Positions 40,613 through 55,900 of a stretch of DNA of 64,000 nt are shown in pieces. Below the pieces are notes generated by a model. That model saw only the letters and a program-made list of their open reading frames with translations, made no database searches and was not told where the DNA came from. Source of the stretch: Rotaria sp. Silwood1 (taxonomy: Eukaryota > Rotifera > Eurotatoria > Philodinida > Philodinidae). The stretch is from contig CAJNOP010000004.1 of assembly GCA_905250075.1 (NCBI GenBank), positions 1,550,971 to 1,614,970 of the forward strand, read 5' to 3'. Position numbers and translations under genes: made by a program. The stretch's first letter is position 1; each line of letters opens with the position of its first letter.

Positions 40613-42433
40613 TTAAATTTTCTCTATTATCGTCGATTGTTCAATTGGCTGTGTTTTCTCCGTGAATATAGACTGTTCATCATCATCATCATTGTTTGGT
40701 TCATTCTGTTGCGGAAATCTAGCCCATTGTAACGGTTCTGCTGAACCATATAATAAAAATACAATGCCTCCGATAATATAAGTGATAATAAATAGAATAA
40801 ACAATTTTCGCCAATCATTGAGTACTGGCTGTTTGATTACCATACTTGCCATAATATTACCTATAAAACCACTTAACGAAGCAAATGTATTCGCTATACC
40901 AAAAATAAGTCCTGAATAAGCCGGGACAATATCAGTAAAATTAACAAGAAAACCAGAACCATGAGCAAAACCTATTTATTCATAAAGAAAAAAATAATTG
41001 TTTTTCTTTTAATCTAGTAATTGAAATTATCTGTATACGAAAATAAACTAACCTGAACCAAAAAGATAAATAAGTACAGTAATAGCACCTAATATCTTTC
41101 GTGATTCATCACAAAAACATAATATTATAATGCAGAAAGCAGAACTAAATGACGTAAGTGAATTAAATAATTTTCGAACATTTGTTAATGATATCAAATT
41201 TTTTCGAACGAGATAATCAGCAACAATACCTATTATTAAAATCAAATAAAAATCAATGAATATCACTTTTTTTTTCTTTATCAATTATACCAGTCGTTAA
41301 ACCTGATAGCTGCATTAATAGAAATCCAGTGCATAATATATATCCAATATATAATGTCGAAATATGATGAATATCTTGAAGTAGTTTACCAAAAGTGTTC
41401 GAAAAAAAGAAAATACCAAAGAGATTACATAATTGAGTAATAAATAAAGCAATGATCGGTTTTGATCGAATAATATTCTTCCAAGGTAATGAAATTAACG
41501 ATATGACATGTCGTTGTTTACCGTGCATGAATTTACCATTAAAATGATGAAGAAAATGTCGTTCTTTTTCACTTATAGTTTTGTGAAGTTCTGGTGTATC
41601 AGCAACATATATTATCCACCATGGAATCCATATAAAACCAAGTAAACTAGATAAAATAAATAAATATATCCAACCTGAATCAATATAACGACAAAAGAAA
41701 CCTCCAATTAACATTATAATAGCTATAACAGAATAGAAAATCAATTATTGACAAATCTGTAATTTAATTTCATATACTAACCAGTACCAAAATTAATACC
41801 AGAAAAACCTAATGATGTTAAAGTACAACGTTCTTGAGGTGCAGCCCATACTGACCATAACGAATATGTTGCAGGTATAAGAGCACCATGTGCGAAACCA
41901 ATTATAATTCGTAAAATAAATATGAAAGTAAAATGTATAGTTTCGAGAAGGTAAATAATTGATAGTGCTAATGTCGCAATGGAACTTATCGATAGACAAT
42001 AAACATATATTCGTTTCGCTCCTATATTTATCGATAACCAACCACCTTTTAAAAAAAAGCAAAAATGAAAAGCTTTAAATTATTGTCTATTTGAGTTTTA
42101 ATTACCTGGTATAAGTGTTATTATATATCCAATCCAATAAGCACCAAGTATTATCTGTTGTTCAAATTCAGTCCATGAAAATCGTTTATCTTGAAAAAAT
42201 AGAATCGTATTTTTTGATGGAGTTTTTATTATTGGATTATCAATGCGAGTTAAATATGGTATTGATTCAAGTTCAGTATTAATAAATGTCTTATTAATCA
42301 TACAAACAATACCAATTGATAAATTAATACGTTGTGTATATTGAACAACACAGCCGAAAAAAATAAATAAAGCCAAAGAAAAACGAGCTGATGGAATAAG
42401 CGGACAATTCATAGTTTTAATTTTCGTAGGCAT
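40613..42433 (-). CDS. SLC17-family anion transporter, copy B
   Basis: Tandem paralog of copy A. Its five exons, 42433-42106, 42045-41782, 41722-41291, 41229-41053 and 40971-40613, have the same lengths as those of copy A one by one (328, 264, 432, 177 and 359 nt), giving 519 aa. It keeps YTQRINLSIGIVCMIN with the conserved Arg, the IPATYSLWSVWAAPQERC loop, NLFGIFFFSNTFGKLL, FTDIVPAYSG and KQPVLNDWRKLF. Helix 4 reads RIIIGFAHG, so His162 again replaces the acidic residue common in sialin and VGLUT. The C-terminal tail is more acidic (NNDDDDEQ). Sequence divergence from copy A is considerable, so the duplication is not recent. Confidence 0.9.
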
Positions 42434-45326
42434 TATAATAACAACAAAAAATATCTATATTTAAAACCGACGATAAAATATATTCTTTTAACTATTACAA
42501 AGTATAATAATACATATAGATTATTGAATAATTTATTCAATAACCGAATTAGTATTTACTAAATTATATGAGGGAGAAAAATGACGCATTTACTTTTGAA
42601 TACGACAAATAATCTAGTTGTATTAATCTAATATGATCTGAAAGAATGGAACTACTTCACTAACAGAGATAAAATAGAAACAAAAAGAAAAGCGTAAATG
42701 AATTAATATTCCAGAACAAACAAAATCAATTGAAAGATGCATAATAAGATAATAAAACATAATGCAAAAAAATATCGATCAATCCTCAGCGGTTATTTCC
42801 GCATTTTTTTTCTTCTTTTTATGATTGCGACTCAGCTTTTATTGATTTGTTTTTGTCAATAGTTCAAATATTGCTAGAAATCATTTATTATTCAATATCT
42901 CAATCAGTGTGAACCAAGTACAATTTACAATCCATTTTATGGTAAAATATCAAATAAAAAACACGAGATTATTTTCGGATAATGCTTGATAAAAAAAATG
43001 AATCTTTAATAATACATATTTCTTCATAATATTATAACCAAGTTTATCTTTTGAATTTTTATCTCAATCTTGAGAGAATAGTTTAATACTATTTATTATT
43101 ATTATAATGATCACAATGAGATAAGTCATCGGTAGTTTTAAATATGATGCATTTTATTTATTTATAATTGTTTTTTTCTTTCCATTTTTTTCTATTCAAA
43201 TTAGTGATGATGTTCTAAAGGGAGATTGAGACCTCTTGCCGGAAAATTTTAAAAGCTGTTGCTAACAACAGTTCTACAGAAAGTGTGAGAAGAACTCAGC
43301 TCCAAGATACAGAATCTGCCATTAAAACCAAAAAAATGTTCTACTGTTCGAAAAAAAGGAAAAACTGGATTTTATTTTTTACTGTGATTTTTACTTAACG
43401 TACAAAAAATTCATATAAAAAACTAATCTTTTCTTAATCATGCATCAATAGATTTCTTTTTTCATTTGAGAAGATATTGAAATGTATGGTTTCATAAAAA
43501 AAAGAAGTTGCTTCAATTCCTTTCTTATCAATATGTAAATTACAAAAGCTATGTAGGCAACTCATATTCTGATTGCTACAGGACAAACATTTTATTCGAG
43601 TTTTCAAGTGAAATCATTCTTCGACATTCAATCATTTTCCAAATTTTCCTCAAGCTTGAAAGATTCTTCTCAATATGCGTTGGCGCATACAGATAGATTC
43701 TGTACGTCTGAGTCAGTCTCCCTTTGGCCACAAACTCTAGAGACATTGGCAATTTAAACATATCATAATATTATCTTGCAGTTATTCTGAGGAAAAAACA
43801 AAGTGGAAATTACCATCAGTTACATCTGGCATAGTCTGTAAACTTATGATGTGGAATATATTAATTATGGCACTGCATAGAATCTAATAAAAAAAAGGCT
43901 GCAATTTATCTATGACCAATATCATAGTAAAACTCGACTATCATTCAATTGATCAGTAGAATAAATGAAATGGTGAGTAAGTACAATAAAAAGAATGATC
44001 ACTTATTATAATAATTAGATTTATTGATTTACATAAAAAATCAGTAAATTACATTAAATGGTAAGTATAAAAATTAAAGTGTGTTATAGGATGTAGATGT
44101 GGGTAATATCTCTTGCTTACTCACATCGACATTTCTGTTAGTATAGTTATTCGGTTTGAAATATTGAAAACCATGCTCAGCATTAATAATAGTGCCGATC
44201 GGTAAGAAAAGGAAAGGAGATAGACCAGGAAAGGTCAAATCTGCTTTATTGGTACACTATTTGAATTTTCGTTTTTTTTTCATGCATTCTTTGAATTTCT
44301 ATTGAATATTCTGTTAGATATATTCTAATTTATTCTTGTTGTACAAACGTGAATAAACACAAAGATGCCATATATGATTGTCTGTTTGCTATAAACATGA
44401 GAAAACAAATATCTAGTTCATTTTTTATCGAAACATCTTTCTTCATAAGAAAACCAAAGACCGATCTCATCGATTAAAAAATATTGATTGTTTTTTTTTC
44501 AAATTGTAGATACAAGAAATGATTCAATTTCTCAAAGGGCTAGATTTATATCGAATGATATATATGTTTCTCTGTTTTTTTTATCATATACTTGCTTTCT
44601 TTTGTATTCTTTAGTATGACCTTGGCATTTCTATCTATTAACATTCTTGTTATTGTGTATTTTTTTGATAGTGTTATACAAAACTTTTCAGTGTAAATAT
44701 TTAAACATATGCAAAGTACGAACTAATTTACTTTTCAAATTCATTGATGTCTGTGTTTTTCTTTGTAGTATGTTATTTTGAAAACATATATCAGAATATT
44801 TGCCAACAACATATTACTATCGAAATATCTTGAATGACAAATAGATTTCTAATGATTGATGGACAAAATATCAGTTAATGTCTCAGTTATTTATTATTCA
44901 GAATATGTCATAAAAATTCTTTTGATTACTTAGATAATCATAGAAATAAAGTAAACGTACGATTATCAATGACAAGTATTTGTGGAAAATTCATCATGTT
45001 CAACAATTATTCAGATGACTATATGATCCAATAAACTGTGTATATAGTCCGATCATCTATGCAAAAAAAATCCTCTTTAAAATAAATTCATGTTAATAAT
45101 GATACATAAATTTCTATTTAGAATCACTTCATGTAAGATCTGACATTTATTGAAACAAATTTGAGTTATGTTCGTAATAGGTTTTTATTTTGTACTACTC
45201 ATATCTCACACAGAATAATAAAATGATATCTACTTTATCAATACAGTTTATAAAAGAAACGATGATTAGAAATTATGTCAAAAAAAAAAGAACAACATTA
45301 GCTCTCGGAATTTTTTTTAACGAAAA
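42434..45326. other. 2.9-kb intergenic region, no gene seen
   Basis: AT-rich DNA between SLC17 copy B and the MATE gene. No coding exon or clear repeat; frames at 43508-43761 on opposite strands look random. Confidence 0.6.
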
Positions 45327-47169
45327 TTACATTGGTATCAATATTGAAGTAATAATACCAGTTATGAAAAATAAAATTAATACTAATAAAACAAAAATTT
45401 TTATTCGAATTGATGTCTTCGTACTCTTGTTATCAACATTGTTTCTTGAATCTAAATCTATTTCTTGAGTTTGTTCATCATTAGTAGAAACAAGCACAAC
45501 ATTATTTGGATTAAAATCAATCCGTATAAGTGCTGCTTTAGCATGACGTTCCCAATTAAAACGTTGTATCAAAGTAAATAAAAGAGTATTAGTTACTGTT
45601 TCAGCAGCTATAATACCAATCCAAAATCCATATATATCAATACGAACATAAAACATTAATAAAGCTGCAAGAGGAATACCGAATACGTAAAAACCAAAAA
45701 ATGCAATCATGGCACCACGTTTTTGTTTTCCACTACAATCAAAAATAAAATAGAACAACAAAACAACTACTTCGTTTTAGAATTTTACCAAGCTTTAACA
45801 ATGCCTGTATTAATAACATTATATCCGTCCCATATTTGACAAAGAGCAACAAGTAAAAGAACACGTCGAGCTAATGTTAATGCATCACTTTGCGTATCAT
45901 AAGCAAATGGAAACCAATAATGGAAAAGTATAATTAAACATATATTAATAATAATAATAATAGCACCAACTACATATGTAACATTTTTCGTATTAGCTGC
46001 TTTCATAGGTTCTCCACTACCTAAAAGTTGACCAATACGTATATTAGCTGCTGTAGCAAATGATGATGTGACTAAATAAAATAACCATGCTGTTTGATAA
46101 GCACATACTTGTGCTGATAATGAACGAATACTAAGATGAGCAGCAAAAAATATGCTTAATTCAATTGACCAAAACTCTGTCCTGTGAAAAAAACAAATAG
46201 AATAAAACTTTAAATCAATTAAAATCTTTAAAAAATTTTTTACGTACATAATCATTAAGATACCTGGCATGGATAATTTTAAATAAATAGTCCATTCATT
46301 TAAACATGCTCCATTTATTGGATACCATGTTTCATTATAAATTGATGAAAATCGAATATATAAAAATGCACAAAGTGTAATTATACCATATGAAATAGTA
46401 ATTGATATAGGTACCGCATGTATACCCAAATGAAATTTATATAAGAAAAGATAATTTAAAAGTCCATTGACACCATTACCAATCAAATTGATTACTAATA
46501 AAGGCCATGTTTTTTCATTTGATGCTATATACTTTTGAAGTAACATTGATAATCCATCAAATGGAACAGCAATAACGAATGAACGTAAAAAAGCATCAGC
46601 TAATCGAACAACTTGTTGATCGTGCTCAACTAATCTTAATACATATTTCTATCGAATGAAAAAAAATTGAAAAAAAAATAGATATATATGTATATATTAA
46701 AATGATTTAACATGTCAACTCGAAAATTCTTTTCAATATTTCTTAAAATAAATTTTGTCTTTATGTCTAAATAGATCATTACCGCATTCAGCATCAATGT
46801 CCAAGAAATCAGACACGAATATCCGGTTATAATAACAGCTCGTTGTATAGTTAAACCCATTTTACGTTTATTTCCACCAAAACATTGCGGTAATAATGTA
46901 TCACAACCGAAATTAAGTCCAAGCATTAAAGAATTGGCAATAAGGATATAAGTAGAAAAAGCTAAAGCACAAGCATTTAATGTAATTTGTCCATGTGCAT
47001 GACCTACAAACGCAAGTGAAACAAATGCGATAAGCCAAGAAGCAAGAATATTTCCCAATGCGAATGGAAAAGTAATTTTAATTAATTTAAATGCTTCATC
47101 ACGAAATCCAAATGGAAAACATTGTTGTATTAATGATGTTGATGTTTTTCGTACTGATGCTTCGGCCAT
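45327..47169 (-). CDS. MATE-family (SLC47-like) multidrug/cation exporter
   Basis: Proton-coupled exporter of organic cations of the MATE family. Four exons, 47169-46783, 46648-46248, 46181-45789 and 45732-45327, give 528 aa. Two MATE halves are visible: the first with FPFALGNILASW, SLAFVGHAHG and the family region CDTLLPQCFGGNKRKMG-TIQRA, then IAVPFDGLSMLLQKYI and LNYLFLYKFHLGI. The second half starts MPGILMIMTEFWSIELSIF, in which Glu265 and Glu270 match the conserved glutamates of helix 7 (human MATE1 EWWAYE). It continues with ATAANIRIGQLLGSGEP and ACGKQKRGA. One final hydrophobic segment follows a polar linker, as in animal MATE proteins. A 134-nt intron separates exons 1 and 2, rejoining LNA to KYVLRLVEHD. 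Confidence 0.92.
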
Positions 47170-49952
47170 CTAAAGAAGAAATAACTATTTTAAAATAATG
47201 CATGTAGATCAATTTTGAAAGTTTATGATAGATAGCAAAAAGATTGATGTAATTTTTAGTCTTTATATATAATAATACTTGCGCAGGTGGATTATCAGTT
47301 AATAAATCTTCATCGATATTATTCGATGATTTTTCAATGAGACTCTCACTTTATGTTATTTGTAACATTAATATTGTCGATAAACTATTCTTGATCTAAA
47401 AACAAGTAAATATTAATATTTTTCTCCGTCTTTTTATTCACTAATAAATAATTGACAGCTTTATCTATTAATCAAAATAAGTTATTTTTGTTTGGTAAAA
47501 TCATAACATTCATGATAATACGTTGCAATACATTACTACTCAACATAAACAATCAATTAGCTTCGATATCATTTTTGTGTTTTTTTTTCTGAGTCAATCT
47601 ATATAATGAGTTATTGTTGAGAGCTTTATGAGTCAGCTTGTATTTTTATTTTGCATGTTAGACGAAAAAGAATGTTCTTTTGAGTATTAAACAAAAAAAG
47701 AAGGAAGGACGAGAACTCAATATAATAAACAAGGCGAGAGTTTAATGCTTTTGGTTAATGTTGGAAAAGAAATTCTTAGAAAAGAAAAAGACCTTTTCCT
47801 ATACTCAGAAATACGAACTCCAGCCTCATTTTTATCGTAACGTTAATAACAGAAGAAGAAAAAAGAAGAAAAAAGAAACGAAAAAAAAAACGAGAAGGAA
47901 GAAAAAAGAAGAACGACTAGTAGCAGCCATTTCTTTTTATTGATAATGCGTTGGTTTTGCTGCTGTCGTTGATGTTTTTTGTTGTTCAGCAGTCGGCAGA
48001 AAGAATAAAGATAGAAAGAGAGAAGAGTATAAATGCATACATCATCGTACACAAAAACAATGTCATAGACACAACGATACACTTAAATTAAAAAAAAGAA
48101 ATCGTCATTTATTCCTTGATCAAACATTTAGAAACTCTACAACTCATTATAGTATGCTAGGGTAAGTCTATTGCATTTGTCTTTAGAAATAAGTATTCTA
48201 GTATTATTTGATTCAACGTGCGTGTTTCTAAACTTTATGATTTGCAGAAATTTTACCATTTCCGATTATGTTGATTATTTTCCTAGATGAACTTCAATGA
48301 GATTATTGTATCGAAAATAATTTGATAACATCTAAGTACAAATTACTAACGTAAGACATTTGTAATTTGCCATTTTGATAAAAAAAAAGATGTAAAATAA
48401 AAGATAATTTTTTCAAAAATTTTTAAATCTTCAAAAACAGAAAAACATTAATTGAGATCACATATGATTCATTATGAAGAATATTGACTTTAGTTTCTTT
48501 TTAATAGATACACTTACAGTGTTAAATCATCAAGCAAATATTGTAACTTGAATCTGAATTTTATGTTTTTTTTTCTTTTCAAAATGTACATAGTACCAAA
48601 TAGAAAACAAACTTAATTCATTCCTCTCTTACATCTACATTTAAAAATAGTAGAACTAATTTTCTTTGTCACCTTAGAATGGCGACTAGTATAATTTAAA
48701 CTGGACCAACAATAATTTAATGAATGTTTTATATAAAAGTAAATGATGACAAGACAAAAATGTATCAAACATGTTCATCAATTTTTTTTTGCTACATGAA
48801 CTTGTATACGGTAGTTTTTCTTTCTTGACATGCAGAAAAAAAGGAGGATCACGACACTATAGATTTATCTGCATGACAAGAAGAAAAGAGAAAAGTTTTA
48901 CTCGTGTTGTTTTATTACTCAGAAATGCGTAATCATTTTATTATTAGAAGCAAAAAGTGTGTTATTCAATTTTTAGGATAAAACTGTAAGAAAGAAAAGA
49001 ATTTTTTCACCCTTATATTTTTTTCTACTTGTTCTAACATTTAAAATTAATGTTTTTTACAAACAAAAAAAAATTATTTTGTCATTCCGAGTATGTTCAT
49101 CAAGTCTAACGTCTTTTTATTCTGTCCTATTTCTTTTTTCTATGACATTTTCAAAAATATGAGTAACAGGCAATACATATATATATATATATGAGGCGGG
49201 AGAAAATTAAACAACAATTATTGTTATTCATTTCTCCTTTTTTTCTATATCATTATTTTTATTCAAAAGAAATTGATCGAGTTCTAGTTTTGAGTCGGTC
49301 AGCAACATAACAAGAAAAAATAAATATGACAATGTCATTAAGACTATCATCATTGTCATCATTAACATTTGGCCAATATTCGATTTGGTAAGATAAAGAA
49401 ACCTAAGGCTATGTCAATCAATTAGAAATACAGATTTTCGTGTAAATGTTAAATATTGGTTTGCCTATATTTAATAGTGTTGACAATTCGCAATTGATAA
49501 AACTAACGAAAGTATACGACTATATGTGATACATATGAAAAAGAAAAATCTCATTATAAGAGAACGAAACGAACCGTGTAAACTTATTTGATTCATTAAT
49601 CATCTAAATGTGTAGCAACCTTGTCTTTTTTTTTCCATTTACCTAAACAAATTATCTTTCACGCCCAACGTTGATGCCCAGTGTCATGGCTGTATTTATA
49701 TACGTATATATACTTTGAGACAACGTGTATGAGAATAAAAAGGATAAGGGTTTCTTTTTCGATTGATTCAATAAGAACAGAACATGTAAAATGTCGATAA
49801 ATAAATTTATAAAAGTGATATACATCTAGGCAAGGGCCAATGAAAGACAAGCAGTGATGCACAACCATATCTATTCTTTCTTTTCATTCGTAGTTTAATG
49901 CACGATTCTTCAGTTAGTATTGACTCTAAAATAGACAAATAAATATTCAACA
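47170..49952. other. 2.8-kb spacer between divergent MATE and Dispatched genes
   Basis: Upstream of both genes, so it holds two promoters. Contains a polypurine tract at about 47850-47920 and an (AT)8 run at 49177-49192. Open frames over the purine tract on both strands are low-complexity artefacts. Confidence 0.6.
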
Positions 49953-52900
49953 ATGTTAGCTTCACCAAATGTTATGTACGTAAGCGAACTCTAGGTTATG
50001 TGACAAATAAAAGTGAATTAGTTAAATTTAGAAAAACCAGATACAGAAACTTTTCTAGTTACTATTGCTAGAACTGTTTTTATTTATTTAATTAAAACAT
50101 TTAAAAGATACTTTTTCTTCATATTCCAGTTATTCACGTTTACTTGTTCGTCATCATTGGCTCGTACTTGGTTTTGTTGTTTTTATTTCAATTATATTAA
50201 CAATAGCTGGTTTTGCTTTTACACAATTACCAGATTTTTCTGATCCGAGAATAGTAATTGAAAATTTAGACAAAAGAAAAGTTTTCATTTTTTCTGGTTT
50301 TTGTATTTAAAAAAAAATAGGGATGGGGTGCACGTGGAAAAGGTACAATTTTTTCTCAATTAATGGTTTTACGACATGCATCAGAAAAATTTCGTCTTGC
50401 TTATGAATTACCATTAGAAACAAATGAATTATTTGGTGCATTTAATCAATTTTCTAATGTAACTGTTGATGATCTTGATGAAAATTCTTATCGGTTTGAT
50501 ATACTTGCTAAATATGATTTATGGAGAAAGAAAAATTCCCTTAAACAATATGATGAATTAATTGATTATAAAACTTTAAATGATTATTTTTATGACAATG
50601 ATCATGATGATAATGAAACACCAGATTATGATGAAGATAATTCTCAAACATCATTACTTTATCAATGGCATCGTGATAGACATTTTGATGTTAGAAATTC
50701 AATTATAAAATATGTTGATGATAAAATGTATATTTATTCTTTTTATAATTGCATTATTATTTCTAAATAAATATGTTTTTCATTTTATTTTTAGGATTAA
50801 TATAACTGTATTAGAATTTGTTAAAAATTTACCACAATTTAATCGAAGTAATTATCAATCAGCTAGATTACCTTTTGATCTTTTTCGGCCATATGCATAT
50901 CTACTTGAAGAAAAATATCGTGGACGAACAGGTAATACTAAATTCTTTGTTCTTGAGATTAACATTATAGAACAAAAAAAAACAGATACATTCTATATAG
51001 ATTTACAATTATTTTGTCGGCAAAAATCTTTTTGTTTTTTACAAAATTAGTTAGATCAATAGTTTTTTGTGTAGAAAATGTTATTTATCAATGAAATTAG
51101 TCTATTTATTGAAAATTAAGTATTTTCTTTCGTATTATTTTGAAGTTAAGGTCAAGAAGATTAGAAACAAAACATATAGATATACTAAAAGTAATATTGA
51201 CTCTCTTAACAATCATTCAAAATTTGACGTAGATAAAGTTTGATACAGAATATATAATTACATTGACAAGAATGTTGTATCTGATGAAATTTGATATATG
51301 AAATATGTCTATAAGTAAATTGATGGCATTGATTTCAAAAATAAAATATAACTTAACAAAACAATACAAGTGGGAGTTTTCATCATTGAATTAAAACTAT
51401 TCGATTTTCCCATTTAAAAATACTCTAACAATATGATATCGACTAGTTATCACAACAATTCATTCGAACATAGTGTATATTCGAATTTTAATAAATGATT
51501 TGAACTAGAATCAAACTGTAGATATTTTTTTCTTCATCTTAATTCATCTTTCAATCTTTGAAACTGTGTAACGTTGTCATGCAAATATATTTTTTTATTG
51601 TTTTGATACTTTAAGACAAAACCTTTTGGATTTCTTTTGTCAAAATTGCATAGTAAATATATGTATGTAACTTTAATTGAAAACATCTGACTTCTTGCAT
51701 TACAAACAGACGTTCAATACTAATGATTGTTACCTGTCATGCTACTTGTACCAATCTTTAAAGCATACATTTGTGTTTTTTTTTTTGGAAGTTACATAGG
51801 TTTTTCGAGGGAAAAAATAGTGAGTGTTAGTCTAAAATCAAGGTTTTTCGTCTCCTTCCTCAACTTTTCAATTTCATAGCAACCGAGGTCTTAGATTATT
51901 GGGTACATGTCAATCGTAACCGAGATTAACAAATGTCGGATTTCTTTCTCAAACTTCCTTAGCAATGGAAAAAGACGTTGAACATCATTAACAACAAGAT
52001 TTCGACTGTTCTAGAATATGACAAAGTCTTTTTTGAAATTGAAACGATTGAAATACGTTTGTCAATGGTTTGAATAGTATAGATTTTTATTCAAGATGCC
52101 AAGAATGATCGATGGACATGCATTGATTTGTCACGGTTATTATATAATCAACATAAAAAGCATGAAAATCGATCAAGTTATAATTTTGAAGATCAATCAA
52201 TATCAATGTTTTTGAGTTTGTCGAGATATATAATTGTGTATTGAGAACTGCTGTAGATGTAAAATAGATATGTACAATAGATTTATTTGTCAATTTAGTA
52301 TCAAGGCTAGATCGTCAGTAAAAATCAAAAGAACTTTCTGTTCGAAATACGGAAATAAATAAGGCAAGTTGTTTTTCTACTGATTAATTGTCGTTGAAAA
52401 CCCACGATAATCTGCTTGAGATTTTTCACTTGACATCTTTTGTATAAGTATAATAATAGTAAAGAACGCATATGAGTTCTACATTTTCGACTCTAAGAGA
52501 CTTTGTCATGACAAACTACTTTTGTATTAAGATTATTTCTTATATGAAATATTTAAACTTCATATTTCAGTTCTATATGGCTTTGATTATAAGTTTTTTT
52601 CTTTGTATTATTTAAAAAGAAAGACTTTCTTCTATGTAATGATAATTATGATTAATAATGTTCATATTAATTAAAAGGTCGTGATGGTATGATTGAATTT
52701 TATATTGAACGTACAAAATCAACAGATGATTTACTTTCTCTTGAACATTTACAATCAATTTGTCAATGGGAAAAAAAATTTAAACATCTTCTTTTACTTG
52801 ATAATACACCTAGTCTTTCATTAGCAACATTTGTTGCTTTATATTCATCAAAAAATGATTGTCAATTAATAACATCTATAGATGTTCAACGTTTTCGTTC

Positions 52901-55900
52901 AATAATTCATACATGTTTACCATATTATTTAAATGGTTATATGGATATACCATTAAGTGATATATTTCTTAATCGTGTTATATTAGAACATCAACCAGGT
53001 CATTTTAGTCATCAAGAACAAGTTAAAACTGTTTATACAGCATTACGTCATACATGTTTTTATAAAAATATAACACGTTTTATATTTGATCATTTTATGG
53101 ATAAAAAATTTATAAATGATTTTCAACAATCAAAAAATCATGCAAAAGTATCATTATCAATGATATTTATATCAAATTATAAAAGTATAAAATATAATCA
53201 TACACGTGATCAAATTATGTGTTTAAGACGACAACCATATTCAAGAAAATATTGTCAAGAACGTGGTTGTATGAATGATTTTAAAAATAATTATTTATCA
53301 AAATCATGTTCAAATCAAAATTTAACAATAAATGATTGTCATAAATATTGTCAATGTAAATATCAATGTCCACATGAAATTGAACAAATTGCTTTAATGA
53401 TACCAATATATAAAGGACAAGAATTAGTTGATTTCTTTGAACAATATTTTGCTGGTAAAAGACAATTACCAACATATCAAGATAAATTTATTAAACTAAT
53501 TGCTTTAAATTTTGCTAATATTCGAGAACGAGCTGCTATGGCAAGAATATCTGAAGGTAAATTTCTTTTTCGTTTTTTGTTGAATGATCATTAATTCTTA
53601 TTATTATATTTTTTGTTTTCTTATCAAGATATGCTTCTTGTTTTAATTGCAACAGCATTGATTATTGGCATAACAGTACTTTATTTACGAAGTGTTTCAA
53701 TAGCTTTAATTATTGTTGTTGGGGCAGCTTTATCAATTGGTGTAAGCTTTTTTATTTATCGTGTTGTTTATCGCATACCTATATTTCCATTTATGAATCT
53801 AATGTCGGCATTTATATTAATTGGTATTGGATGTGATGATATATTTGTATTTTTTGATACATGGGATCAAGAAAAAGTTGAATGGTTAAGAAAATATCAA
53901 GAGAGACAACAACTTGGTAAGAAATTTATTTTACAAAAGCATAATTATGAAGAGAATTTTGAAGTTAGACTCCGTTATATTGATTCCGAACTTGAATCTC
54001 ACGAGTTCTAGTCGTCTGAGAAGTGTGTAGGATGCACTAGTCATTGGATAAGAAAAATTGGAGAAAAGTATCTTGTATCTTCGAAGTGACTATATGATTC
54101 CGATTAAAAAATTTCATTGAGAATATCAAAGTATGTTCCAGGTTTGGAAAAATTTCGGTCAACCGAGTCTCATTCCCTCGAACATTTATAAACCAGATTT
54201 GGGTCCGAAGATTTTGGATCCGATGGGTTCAACCACTTGCAGGAAAAAATCGCAATAATTGCCAACATTGACACTATTTTTGATGGCTTTCTTTCAGAAA
54301 CTTAGAGCACTGCTGTAGTATCCAAGGTTTCATGATTATGCCAGTACCTTCCCTTTGAAAGACGTGACCGGCAAAGAAGATAGAAATTAAGATACTTGTC
54401 TTTGACTCTTTCCCAAACTCACTATAACAGATTCCAAATAATATATTTCATTACGGGCATGTCATAACGTTGAAAATACCAAACTGCAACATTTACAGTA
54501 AAATTCTTTGATTTATAGTATATGTAGATTGGTCGTCTCTCACATTCTATGTCCGTAGGGATTGTGTTAACAGCTTCCTTGTCTTGTTATTATGATGAAA
54601 ATTCATTAATTTTTGTTTTTATGTAGATGTAAATATTCCATTAAATGAAACAAATGATGAAAAACAAATAAAAAGAAGTAAATTAAAAATACCATCAAAT
54701 GCATTTCAAACGCGTCATAGATTATCTTTATTCAATGATCCAGAAGAAATGAGAAGACTATTATTAAGTGAAGAAGCATTAACTGAAATAATGGCTAAAA
54801 CATTAAAACATGCTGCATCATCTATGTTTGTTACATCGTTTACAACATCAGCTGCTTTTTTTACAAATATGTTAACAAATATTTCATTTGTACAAGTTTT
54901 TGGAGTTTTTACTGGAACTTGTATTTTACTTTATTTTGTTATTACAGTTACAGCTATTGCAGCTTTTGCTGTAAGTTTAGATTTATATAGATAATTTTAT
55001 ATAAGAGAATTCGTACATTGATTTAACGGAGACATTTTCTTTTTTTTAAACATATTGACTTATATGTAGTCGACAAAAGTTATCTTTTAAAATGGATGGA
55101 CAGTCTTTTGTTTTGAGAGATGTTACATATTGATTTTTCTTATTTAAAAAAAAAGCAATTTTTTTTCTTTCCTAGATCATTTATGAAAAATATATACAAA
55201 ATATAGTATCTCGTTTACTTTCAATACGTCTTACAAATGTTGTTGATACATCATCAAGTGGTTCATCAGCAAAATTATGTCGTCGTCTGGCAACTATTTG
55301 TCGAGATATTCGAAATTATATTTTTGGTCATTTTATGTCACTCATTATAATTAATTTACGTTATATATTAGTCTTACTCTTTTTACCTATGGGTGTCTTA
55401 GGTTAATAATGTTTGTTTTTTTTTACTAAGTTTTTATATTTTTCTTTTACTTTTATTTAAGGTCTTGTTGGTGTTTTTCATTATCCAAAATTACAAGTAC
55501 CATCAACACAAAAAGTTGCATTCTTTTTAAAAGATAATCCAATGGAAATCTATGAATTTTCCATGAAAAATACTTTTAATGGTTATTCAAAAGAAGAAAA
55601 ACGTTTATTTGCATATCCAGCTGTATCATTTATATTTGGTATACGTGATATTGATGATGGTTATATATTTGATATGAATGATCGTGGTCATCTTCATTTA
55701 ATGCCTATTCATTTGGAACGTCAAATAACATTAGATTTTTTTAAAAATTTTATATCACATTTAGGAACAAGAGCAGATTTATTTGGTTCAAACTATGATT
55801 TGGAGAAAGATTTTGAAACATTTTATCAAGTAGAATTCTTTTTTTTTTCTTTCTTAAACATTTATTCAGAATAATTTTGTTTGCTATGTTTAGCTCACAA

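Noticed and set aside
47758-48082. Lys/Arg-rich and Phe/Ser-rich frames on opposite strands
   Set aside because: Both are translations of one polypurine tract, a low-complexity artefact.
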